This document shows, piece after piece, positions 1 to 9,471 of a stretch of 64,000 nt of DNA. The DNA lies in contig NW_019028982.1 of the NCBI RefSeq assembly GCF_002105155.1, positions 394,501-458,500 on the forward strand. The letters are read 5' to 3'. The notes under the pieces are model-generated. The model was not told the DNA's origin and searched no databases. It saw only the letters and a list, made by a program, of their open reading frames with translations. How positions within the stretch are numbered: the first letter of the stretch is position 1; each line of letters begins with the position of its first letter. The position numbers and the translations under genes were made by a program. Origin of the DNA: Lobosporangium transversale. Lineage: Eukaryota; Mortierellomycota; Mortierellomycetes; Mortierellales; Mortierellaceae.

Positions 1-1863
1 CGCGATGACCTTGACTTATTCCTGGACCAAATTTATATATTTATTCGGTCATTAGCTCAGGATGAAAGATCCGCAGTTATCGATCGGATACAACAACAAG
101 TTAGTTTGACTTCAACCGAGCCGCCCTCATCGCCAGATCGTAGGAGGCCCCCAGCATCTACGGTACCAAAACCATTACCATGGGACTACGATACCGACCA
201 AGATCGAAACCACCTTGTCCAGTTCCTTCACCACGCTCCAAAAATTACGGCATTTCATTCAGCCCGGCCACTGACTTGGGATTGTGGTCTATACCAAGCT
301 CTATCAACCCGTCTCAAGACCTTCTCAGAAATGACCTCCATATCCATATATACTCAGGAACTTGATCAGCATTGGTGCAGCGGTAATTTAGAACACCTTT
401 TAGATGCCTGTTCTCCGCAACTAGAGGCCTTAAGGATAGCCGGGCCCCAGACCTTTAGGGCAGAAGTACTCGCACAAAATGTGGGTGCTCTTCAGTCAAG
501 CCAAAACTGCAGTCAGGCTAAAAAAATGCGTCAAATAGAGACCAGTAGGACAAGCCTAAGGCGATTGGCTCTTGAAGGTGATTGTAAGCACTATTTCCGA
601 CCTTCATTCTTGAATCGGTGTCCCGAACTGAAATCACTAAGCTTGAGCGACTGTCAAGATTCTCTAGTTGAAGACATAAGTCGCTGGATCCAAAGTTGTT
701 GTCCACTGCTAGAGGAGTTGGCAATATCCAAGGTCACAGAGCCTCGTGCAGCGGGTGCATTAGATGCTATCCTTGGAGCTTGCGTAGGTTTATCCTCCTC
801 AACCGACCTCCGCAGCTGCACAGTGCCCCTATTGAAAAAAGGAAATGTTTATGTCAATAGCCAAGCTGGACAAACGACAAATTTGAAAAGTCTACTTGTC
901 TTTGGCTACCAGTTTGCAGAACATGATCCTGCGATTGATGCAATATGTCAGCACGGCCGAAAGGGACTAAGGTATTTCGCGCTTAAGAGCTGTGAAGGTC
1001 TTTGGACAAGACGACAGCTCGATCTTGCTACCCATGAAATGAAGATCATAGAAGGAGATCCGCCACAGATCTACAGGGTTCTAGAAGCGTTAGGCCCTCA
1101 ATTAGAATACCTTGATCTTTTACATTATGGTGGGGTACCACTTCGTAGTCCAGCTTATAGTCGGTTTGAAGCCACCGATTTCGCCAAGTACGCTTATGCA
1201 AATAACAACTTCAACAGCGGTAATGGACACCACGATGATAACAGCAGCGACAATAGTAACGGCAGTGCCAGCACCGGAAATAGAAGTATGACCAAGGACC
1301 AATGCGGTAATGGACAGCGGCTGATTTGGGTGTTTATTCCAACACTAAAAGTGCTCCGAATCTGCATCGGCGGCTTCTATCGTCCAACTTTGGATAATCG
1401 TCATTCAACTACAATTTATCCATTTAACCCTAGGATAAAAGACCCCATTATGAGTCGAGACATTGAGATTCGTGTCTGTCAAATCTTGGGCTCGTTCTCT
1501 GCACTAGAGGAGCTACATCTAGGGCTAGATGAAGCAGACGGTCCATATTGTATTGGGGACCCGTCAATGATGTTCCAGAATACTTCGTTAGCCTTGTCCC
1601 TAGATCATGGACTATGGGCGATGAGTGGGCTGAAGCAGCTGAAGGTACTAAAGGTCACCAGAATGGATCATCGAATAGGGTTGGAAGAAATTCAGTGGAT
1701 GTGTGAGCATTGGCCAAGACTAGACATTGTGCACGGGCTCTTGAGGCAGATGAGTACAAAAGAGAGTATAGGGTTGCAAGAGAGATGGGAGCAACAGAAG
1801 GCAGAGAATGAAAGGATTGTAAAATGGCTCAAGGCGAACAAGCCTTTTTTAAGATACACTTAA
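1..1863 (+). CDS. F-box/leucine-rich-repeat-type protein, 5' end cut by window
   Basis: The reading frame is open from base 1 (RDDLDLFLDQIYIF...) to the TAA at 1861-1863, about 620 residues with no visible intron. The first in-frame candidates near base 106 are not ATG, so the true start and any F-box lie outside the window. Irregular leucine-rich segments recur along the protein (for example LKSLSLSDC, LEYLDLLHYGG, LEELHLGLDEADG, LKVLKVTRM), separated by a low-complexity Asn/Ser/Gly insert around residues 400-430. The ending, with IQWMCEHWPRL, resembles the end of the gene at 32049-33749 (AQWMVEHWTKL), so both belong to one family. By family knowledge such proteins are putative substrate adaptors of SCF ubiquitin ligases; the substrate is unknown. 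The family call is firmer than the function. Confidence 0.75.
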   Translation, partial: RDDLDLFLDQIYIFIRSLAQDERSAVIDRIQQQVSLTSTEPPSSPDRRRPPASTVPKPLPWDYDTDQDRNHLVQFLHHAPKITAFHSARPLTWDCGLYQALSTRLKTFSEMTSISIYTQELDQHWCSGNLEHLLDACSPQLEALRIAGPQTFRAEVLAQNVGALQSSQNCSQAKKMRQIETSRTSLRRLALEGDCKHYFRPSFLNRCPELKSLSLSDCQDSLVEDISRWIQSCCPLLEELAISKVTEPRAAGALDAILGACVGLSSSTDLRSCTVPLLKKGNVYVNSQAGQTTNLKSLLVFGYQFAEHDPAIDAICQHGRKGLRYFALKSCEGLWTRRQLDLATHEMKIIEGDPPQIYRVLEALGPQLEYLDLLHYGGVPLRSPAYSRFEATDFAKYAYANNNFNSGNGHHDDNSSDNSNGSASTGNRSMTKDQCGNGQRLIWVFIPTLKVLRICIGGFYRPTLDNRHSTTIYPFNPRIKDPIMSRDIEIRVCQILGSFSALEELHLGLDEADGPYCIGDPSMMFQNTSLALSLDHGLWAMSGLKQLKVLKVTRMDHRIGLEEIQWMCEHWPRLDIVHGLLRQMSTKESIGLQERWEQQKAENERIVKWLKANKPFLRYT

Positions 1864-2500
1864 AATGTAGCCTTCTCACCTTCTTCTTTATATTCTTTAT
1901 TCCTCTTTCCTTCTACCATTTATTATTATTATTACTATTACTACTGCTATTGCCATTGCTATCGCCTTTGGTGTTTTTGGAAATATTGGTAATGACATTA
2001 TAAAGGAATAAAGCGAAATAGACGCTTTGAATTTGGGCGTAGTCAATCTTTCTATTTGTTTTATTAATTAGACATTTAGTGCTTCATCGAAAGACCGTAT
2101 CGCTGTAGAATCAAAGGAAGGAGGATTTCCCCTCGAGTTTATCTGAGTGCCTCTCCTTCAGCCATGTTGCACTCTCTGACTCAGTAATGCCTGTTCTACG
2201 CCTCAATCCTATGACCGGCTTCTGGTCCGGTCTATGCTCACTCATCCACTTGGTAGCGTGAGGTACAAAGCTTGCTTACAATTAGGGCTTCCAGCGCCGC
2301 GAATTCTTTCCAGAGAGAAGGCCCTGTACTCGAGCTTAGACACTGATGAGCGCTGGGTAATAAAAGATGTGTCCGACTTCATACAGTAACTCCTGGGTCA
2401 CTAAGACGCAGATGGCCCGACCTATGTGGTTGTGGAAGCATGTATGGTTCTTTTAATTATCAACTTTTTGCCAGTCTTCCATTGACGAAGGTGAGTCCAT
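1864..2500. other. Intergenic, no gene seen
   Basis: The 3' flank of the preceding gene begins with a CT-rich stretch and a short imperfect TAT/TAC triplet run (1921-1950). AATAAAGC at about 2008 could be a polyadenylation signal. I see no open frame or RNA gene that I can support up to the relic starting near 2640. Confidence 0.5.
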
Positions 2501-2639
2501 AACGGTTGACATGGCTGGTAGCACCTCTTCTTTTCCTGGCATACAAGAGTCAAGAGCCTTATTTTGTTCTATTTTTTTTGTTTTTTTCTCAATCTTCATT
2601 TACGATTATTCTACAACCTAACAGTGCCAGAAATTCTTT

Positions 2640-3640
2640 TTATTCTTTTTACAATAAAATTGGCAAAATAGTTGAGGTTCCTTGCAATGGAAATGAACTG
2701 TCTATGGGCTGATTCAACAAATTTCAAATCGCTTTGTGAAATTGAAGGTGAAGACTATTCGGAGGTGCAGCGCGATCTTTTCATTAGTGGCATCTGTCTA
2801 GATGACTATTATCGTATCTTTGGCAACATATTGACCTATCAATCCATGGAAGCGACACAGTTTTAGTGGCCACGCTGAGCAAGAAGGCGATCCCGTTGAG
2901 CTGTAGCTCTTGGAACGTTGTTCCAGGCAAGGAGATGTTTCGGTCGAGTGAAGCCATTCCTTTGTTCATACAAAGGCTGAGCTTTAATGGCAAGATATTG
3001 GATAGTAGGAGGGCGAAGAAGCATACAGCATCACGGAGGGATCAACAATTTACTAAGTATTAGCCTTAAAGGGCGGATAAGGCGTTGATCAAAGTGCCAT
3101 GGTATTTTTCGGATGTCTCTGATCATTCCAATACCGAAACCGTAGAGTCCCCTCTCCTGGCTCCACGAAGGCAAACCGTCTTCCCGGGGACGAGCGTTGA
3201 ATGCGACTGCATGTACACCCCAAAGCATCAAGCAATTTGCCGTATGCGGTTTGGGATGCTTGAGTCCTCTACTCAAGCAAAGTTGTTGGAATGCCCTAAT
3301 TGTTATAAGAGCGGCCAGATCACGCCAATTACTGCTAAGTTTGTAGGATGCAAATATAGGATTTTCGAGACCCAAAGTCTCAGGAGAACAGTACTCTCGG
3401 CTGGACTTGGGAGTGGTGAGAGTAGAGGATTTTTATCAGCTTTTCAACCTGAGCAACCAGATATCGTGGCAGCGATTGATTACCGAATCAGCTAGACTTG
3501 ATGCAGTTGACGATTGCGCTATCTGTTTGGAGCCCATGGAGATGTAAGATAAGCTTGATTGTGGGCATCGGTCTCAGCGTGGTTGTAGCTATAACCAGTA
3601 TTTAATCAATGGAGCTTTTCTTTAACCCATACATGTCTCC
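2640..3640 (+). pseudogene. Decayed ubiquitin-like domain plus RING-finger gene
   Basis: Pieces of one protein appear in several frames. Bases 2866-3010 encode VATLSKKAIPL...SSEAIPLFIQRLSFNGKILD, which follows the ubiquitin fold pattern (ubiquitin: VKTLTGKTITL...[20 protein letters not shown]). The expected next piece, AYSITEGSTIY, matching ubiquitin DYNIQKESTLH, is in a different frame at about 3023-3055, so a frameshift lies between them. Bases 3085-3495 carry a Cys-containing segment (LLECPNCYKSGQITPITAKF). At about 3505-3625 a RING-like core CAICLEPM...DKLDCGHRSQRGC is interrupted by a TAA stop, and the last Cys pair is missing. Intact versions would be expected to act as ubiquitin ligases. 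Unspliced introns could explain part of the disruption, but not the stop inside the RING core. Confidence 0.6.
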
Positions 3641-3661
3641 ACTATGGGCTGATTTCAACAA
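2702..3661. repeat. Direct repeat of about 20 bp bracketing the relic
   Basis: CTATGGGCTGATTCAACAA (2702-2720) recurs with one inserted T as CTATGGGCTGATTTCAACAA (3642-3661). The two copies lie about 0.94 kb apart and bracket nearly all of the ubiquitin-like/RING relic. In one frame both read LWAD followed by Ser/Thr/Asn or Phe/Asn. They could be the start of a second, lost gene copy or the footprint of a duplication. Confidence 0.55.
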
Positions 3662-3770
3662 GTTGATTATTAAGGGGTAACAAACTTAACAAATGATAGA
3701 TGCTTGAAAGATCCGTTTCTTTCTTCACCAGCAACGTAAAATTAATTACAAAGAAGCAAAAGTGGATTCA

Positions 3771-4915
3771 ATGGCATCAGAATATGAACTCTTTGAACCG
3801 CCAAATGATGCCATCTCAGCCGTTGTCTTCCATCCTTCTAGACCCGAGACGCTGATGGTCTCGTCATGGGACAAGGTATAATTATAATTGCAAAAATGAA
3901 TTATTTATTGTTGTTATTATTATAGTTGTTTACAGTCCTTATCCAATATCCTCTTTCGACAATTGATACTTAATAGACTGTGGCATTGTACGATATAAAC
4001 AAGAACCAGCAGACAGGGAAATATCAGCATGACGCAGCTGTGCTAGATTGCTGCTTTGGCGAAGGAATGGAGGCTTACAGTGGTGGTTTGGATAGAACTG
4101 TCAGGATGTAATGTCTTGTTTTCATCTCTTTGCTCCTGTTTATCTTTTGGTTGAGTTTACATGTTACTGGTGTTTTGCGTAGTAGGAGATCTTGCAATTC
4201 CCATGAAAAATGTGTATCTGATGATAAAAACCATTTATCAATATGTTTTATTAGGCATGATTTTGCCTCAGGGAAGGATATTGTGTTAGGATCGCATGAT
4301 GATGCTGTACGTGCTATGGCATTCAGCACAGCTAACAGTAAGTTTTACTTATGCCCTCTCTTTCATCGATTATAAAAAAAAAAAGCACCGCATTAACCAC
4401 ATTTCGGCTACCCATAAACAGATTTTTTGGTGACAGGATCATGGGATAGGACCATCGGAACATGGGACCACCGCGCTGGTGGCGTGGAGCATGGGCACAA
4501 CTTGGGCAAATACAATCAACCAGAGAAGATTTTCTCATTGGATGTCTGTGATCAAAAGCTGGTGGTTGCTATGGCAGGGCGATTGGTATTCATTTATGAT
4601 TTACGCAATATGAAGGAAACACTACAGCGTCGGGAAAGCTCATTAAAATATCAGACTCGGATGGTTCGATGCATGCGTGATGGCCTTGGATATGCATCCT
4701 CATCAATTGAAGGCAGAGTCGCGGTCGAGTTTTTTGATCCTAGCGCGGAGAGTCAAGCCAAGAAGTATGCGTTCAAGTGTCACCGAAAGGTCATTGACGG
4801 AGTTGAGACAATCTATCCAGTCAATGCATTAGCCTATCACCCAATGTAGGTTTATTGATTTCTTGCTTAAAAAATTGCGCTTGCTTGTAAGAGCGCTATC
4901 TTTTTTATTGATCTC

Positions 4916-4948
<33 letters not shown>

Positions 4949-5251
4949 ATGTTATGTAGTCATGGAACGTTCGCATCGGGTGGATCGGATGGTGGTGTAA
5001 CGCTATGGGATGGGTTTAATAAGAAGCGATTGAAGCAATACACACCGTATCCGACATCGATATCTTCTCTGTCATGGTCATGCGATGGCAAAACTCTTGC
5101 TATCGCTAGTTCATACACTTTTGACGAGGGTGAGAAGGACCATGCGCCAGATCAAGTTTTTTTACGCTCAATATCAGATCAAGAGGCTAGACCAAAGATC
5201 TTACCGCCATCATCAGCCTCATCTGCAGCAGTGGCGGGGTTCGGCAAATGA
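3771..5251 (+). CDS. BUB3: Mitotic checkpoint protein BUB3 (WD40)
   Basis: Five exons, 3771-3875, 3977-4107, 4255-4337, 4422-4845 and 4960-5251, join with consistent phases to give 344 residues, close to yeast (341) and human (328) Bub3. Bub3 hallmarks are clear: [107 protein letters not shown] and LAIASSY. The protein is a seven-bladed beta propeller that binds the GLEBS motifs of Bub1 and Mad3/BubR1 and recruits them to Knl1 at unattached kinetochores. The last intron contains a run of about 26 T. The gene is convergent with the zinc-finger gene that follows, with 184 bp between stops. Confidence 0.95.
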
Positions 5252-5435
5252 GTCCTATGAGAGAAATCATTCCCTTGCGGCATTTTGTAGACAATTTTAA
5301 TGCCATGTTGGGATGGACATATGTTAAAAATAAGACATATCAATATACATCGCTACATGTATGCAGGCCGTTCATGCATTTATTCATTCTAATGTACAAA
5401 TTTTGCTCATGATGAACATTAGCAATAAGATTGCT

Positions 5436-7117
5436 TCAATCGCTATCTTCGATTTCCTGTAAGGATGGGTCTTGATATTGTTGATCACTTGCTAACAATG
5501 CGTCTAGCAATAATTCGCGTTCTACCCGCAGCCTCGTCAGCTTCTTCTTCATATCCTCATACTCACTTTCAAGTGACTCACGTTCGTTATAGATATAGCG
5601 AAATTTAGCCTTTAATATCCCATATCGTTGCTTGGGTGTCTGGCCGTTATCAACCGCAAAATCAGAATCCTCTGCATCATCGTCCTCTTCTTCATCTTCG
5701 TCTTGGTTTGCACTACTAGTGCGGTCGTCATTCCCAAGATATCGACTATGAAGATGACGACCCCTTTCGCCCCCGCCCCCACCTTCACCTCCTCTTTTCG
5801 GATGGTCCAATTGCTTCAATATCAATGCATCAGCAAAACTTTGGTGGTAGTGTCGATGGTCTCCATCAAACTCACTCCCTAGTTTCCTGCGTTTTGAAGG
5901 ACTCATAAGTCTGGTGGAAAGCGTCGATGACATTTCCGGATCTGAGCGAGAAGATTCATGGTGCCGCCGTTTTTTAGCCCCAAAAGAAGATGAAGGCAGT
6001 AATGTTGAAGAGGCAGCAGGGTCTTTCATAGTATAGCGCCCTCGTGACTTACGTCCTGTAAACCGCTCAGGAACATCACCATGTTGGCATTTGAGATGCT
6101 TCGCCATCGCACTGTAGATTAAGAATAGAAGGTCCGGAAAAAAAAAAAAAAAAAGAAAAGTCCCACTTGATTAGTGCTGTCCGAGAGAATATCAACGCTT
6201 CATTGTTTTTAACTATTTAAAGGTAGCAGCAGAGAAAGTACTGACTCTGAACGGCTGAAGCTTTTATCACATTCTGGCACAGGGCAATCGTAAGGCTTGT
6301 GTTTGGTATGGCTCCTCATATGTGAGATTAATGCAAACCGCGTTGTCTGTGCAATCGGCTTCCTCGAGCATCCTGATCCAGATCACGCCATTGAAAGACA
6401 CAAAGATATAGAGGCACAGAGAAACAAGAGAAAGAAGTTAGTTCTTTGTTGTATGTTACTATTGTGTCAAGGGCTGGTTGCCTTTTTGTAGACGGGATGC
6501 TTTTCTTCCTTCTTACCTTCCCATTCACATGTGTATGATGTTTTCTTCCATCCAATGTGTTCATCCGAGAGATGAATTACCAGCGCTGATAAAGAAGGCA
6601 AGACTTTGCCACAGTCCTTCCATCGACAGACTGTTTCCTCGGGCATGTTGCTGTATTCTTCATCATTTGGGTGGACGGATGCCGCTTCTTCTTCTTCATC
6701 ATCATTATCAGAGGATAATGACAAGTCTGCATCATCGGTTGTTCTGGTTGTCGCCAAGTCGTTGGTATCAGTGTTATTTTTGCCGTTGGCGTCTGATTTT
6801 TGATCTTCTCGATCCTGATCTGGATCCTCGTCCTCACCATCATCTTCTTCATCTGCATCTTCATGAGGTGCATTCCCTGCCTCAGCTTCACTATCTTCGT
6901 CATGGTCTGTCTCAGGATGTAGGTGTACTCCATTCATTTGATGATTTGAACTGTCCTCTTCTTTTTTAAGACGCGGTTCCTGAGAACCTACAGATAAGTA
7001 TTGCGAGTTTGAAGAATGAGTAGTATATTGCTGTTGTGATGGCGTCCCTGAATGTGATATCGTGTCTTGGCTCTCCGGTCTTGATACTGTGGCAATTGCG
7101 GTATTAGGAGAAGACAT
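5436..7117 (-). CDS. Three-finger C2H2 protein, INO80 subunit Iec1-like
   Basis: On the minus strand exons 7117-6517, 6372-6246 and 6111-5436 give 467 residues. The ATG at 7117 (MSSPNTAIATV) is the first in frame. Residues 1-150 are Ser/Gln-rich and then strongly acidic. Three tandem C2H2 fingers span about residues 164-250: CRWKDCGKVLP...HLSDEH, CEWEGCSRKP...HMRSH, and CPVPECDKSFSRSDAMAKHLKCQH, the last split by an intron. A basic/disordered stretch follows, then a C-terminal coiled coil (YGILKAKFRYIYNERESLE ... LLLDALL). This layout of YY1-like fingers plus a short coiled coil is like fungal Iec1, which sits in the INO80 nucleosome remodeller. A generic zinc-finger transcription factor is the alternative. 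It is divergent from ATP5. Confidence 0.6.
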
Positions 7118-7542
7118 AACTGTCTGTATATTTCTCAAAAAGTGTTTGGCGGGTATAAGTCGAAAATCGTTTCGTCACTTCTCTGGAGGTGTAGAAAAAC
7201 AATGCTCTGTTTATAGCTTATGCAGTCTTCCGAATGAAGAAAAAAAAGAAATCCTTTGTCGTCTAAAAATCTGCTTCCTGATGATGAGATGTCGTCCAGG
7301 CAAAATGAGGATGCTGTGGTGGTTAATGAAGGAATAAATTGACGATGACAAAGTACATATTTCTAAGGGTACCAGTTAAGGGGATGGGAGTGACGTCACT
7401 ATCCACGTGATGGGATAGTCTTTCATGGATTTAGTGCGACGCCAATTCTTTTTGTTTATTCCACCAATTCCCGATCAGTGCCTAGCTTTTTTCTCTTTCC
7501 TCATCCATCATTTCATCCCCCCTCCTTCATCGTATTATCGCA
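7118..7542. promoter_or_regulatory. Divergent promoter with CRE and E-box palindromes
   Basis: This 425 bp region separates the start codons of the Iec1-like gene (left, minus) and ATP5 (right, plus). It contains a perfect CRE/ATF palindrome TGACGTCA at 7391-7398 and a perfect E-box CACGTG at 7404-7409, five bases apart. A CT-rich stretch lies just upstream of the ATP5 ATG. In fungi CRE sites bind bZIP factors of the Atf1/Sko1 type, and CACGTG binds Cbf1- or Pho4-like bHLH factors. Use of these sites here is inference. Confidence 0.5.
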
Positions 7543-9054
7543 ATGTTCGCCGCTCGCCGTGCCCTTCAAGTAATTGTCATTCTCCCCCATTTGCATCAAT
7601 CGTTTATTTATACATTCGTCTACCTATATATAACACCTGCTCTTAATCACATAATCCTCTATCCGATCACGTTCTCCACCCCACAGAACACGCCTCTACA
7701 ACAATACTATCTTTCTGTGCAATAAACGACACGCCATCACTACATTCATGATCCCGTCTCATTATCCACTACCTAGAGTTTAATGCTTCGATCCACAATC
7801 GCATATTCCATTCCTAACCAACCCTTCAACTTATTTTACATTCTTTTCATCGTTTAGGCTACTCGTGGCTATGCCACTGCTGCCAATGTTCAGGTAATGA
7901 CGTGATCCATTACAGATTTTTTGATATCATTTAGACAATTACAACATCGATCGCGACATTAGAAGAAAAGTCTATTGACATTTGCATCCAGAATTATGTT
8001 TTGACAAAGATGCAATATATTTCTCAGGATGTTTTCTTGACATTAATATCTATGCATATACTCGTTTGTTGCAGAGGACGATTAGACGATTAACGTTTTC
8101 GTTTCATCCTGCAAAACTGTATATTTACATTGTCTATACAGGTTCCTGTTGTCCTTCACGGTATTGAGGGTCGCTATGCCACTGCTTTGTACACTGCTGC
8201 TGCCAAGAAGCAGGCCTTGGACACTGTTGAGAACGATTTGAAGCAGGTCAAGCGTGTTGTCGAAAAGGACTCGAAGCTCCGTGAGTTCCTCGAGAACCCC
8301 ACCATTAACCGCATTGAGAAGAAGAACGGTGTCCAGCAGTTGCTCAGCGCTGGCAAGTACAATGAGCTCACCAAGAACTTCTTCGATACCTTGGCTGAGA
8401 ACGGTCGCCTTAATGACACTGTCAAGATCATTAACTCTTATGGCTCTCTTATGAGTGCCTACCGTGGTGAGGTTCAGGTTACCATCACCTCCGCTAAGGT
8501 AAATATGAATGGTTCTTAATCGTGCAAGAATATTGGCCTTTTTTTTTTCTTTTTTTTAAAAAAGCACGGACAGTTAATTGTATCGCGCATAAACCTGACT
8601 TGAGTAATGTTTTTTTTTCATTTTAATATTGATGCATGGCACAATGACAGGAATTGGATGCCAAGGAGGTTGCCAAGATTAAGGGCTACCTTGCCAAGTC
8701 TGCCTTCGTTACCTCCAAGCAAACTCTTGTTGTTTCTAACAAGGTATTGACTAGATGCTGGATAAAAAAACAGTAACTGCGTGCTAAAATCAAGTTCAAT
8801 TAACTCAAAAGACACTTGTTTTCATGACACATTAACTAGGTGAACCCCTCGATTCTCGGTGGTTTGGTTGTTGAGTTCGGTGACAAGACTATTGACTTGT
8901 CTGTTTCTTCCAAGATCAACAAGCTCAACCAGTTGCTTCATGGTTAGTCATGATATAACTCATAAGACAGCGAGCTCATGATATAAAGGAAGTCATCGTG
9001 CTAATTATCTAATTGTACTGATTCTTTATTTTATTTTTTACAGAGTCTGTCTAG
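7543..9054 (+). CDS. ATP5: ATP synthase subunit 5 / OSCP, mitochondrial
   Basis: Six exons, 7543-7569, 7858-7893, 8142-8498, 8651-8743, 8840-8942 and 9044-9054, give 208 residues, the usual OSCP size (yeast 212). Exons 1-2 encode the mitochondrial presequence [21 protein letters not shown]-type, rich in Ala and Arg. The mature part has the OSCP signature: [19 protein letters not shown], a helical N-terminal domain, then the C-terminal [20 protein letters not shown] and [20 protein letters not shown] sits on top of F1 and links it to the peripheral stalk of complex V. Exons of 27, 36 and 11 nt are very small, and the first two introns (288 and 248 bp) are long for this window. Codon use is more biased than in neighbouring genes, with many GCC, AAG and CTC codons, as expected for high expression. 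Confidence 0.97.
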
Positions 9055-9471
9055 ATTATCCCGTTTCACTTGATTCAAATTTCCCTGACAGGAATTATTC
9101 TCTTGGACACGGAATAAAATGATAACAAAACACGGATTTCAAAAGAAACATATAAACGACTATTTTTCTTATTTTTTTTGAAAAACACATTTCAACATGC
9201 TCTTAAGCTCGCTCCTCTCTTCTCTTTTTTGTCTATCATTTTTTTTTTTCTCAACCTTCCACTTGACATCCACATATTAAACTCAAGAATAAAATTAAGG
9301 CGGTACATATCCAAGTTTGGATGGCGCGTTGCGTGACTTGATTTAATAAATTAAAAACAAAACATTAAGACGCGACTTGCTCATTCAAGTAAAAACACTT
9401 TCTCTTCCTAATCTGTCGCGCCTCCACTACCAATTGATAAAAGTATTATAAAGAGAGCGAAGACGACAGCC
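9055..9471. promoter_or_regulatory. ATP5 3' flank and CSM3 promoter with ACGCG cores
   Basis: The first half is the 3' flank of ATP5, with T-rich runs. Upstream of CSM3 there are two ACGCG cores: GGCGCGTT at 9323-9330 (reverse AACGCGCC) and GACGCGA at 9369-9375. ACGCG is the core of MluI cell-cycle boxes that drive G1/S genes through MBF in yeasts. A TATAAAG lies about 25 bp before the ATG. Cell-cycle control of this replication-fork gene is plausible but is inference. Confidence 0.35.

Noticed and set aside
7118-7138. Start of the Iec1-like gene at 7138
   Set aside because: That codon is TTG; the ATG at 7117 is the first in frame.
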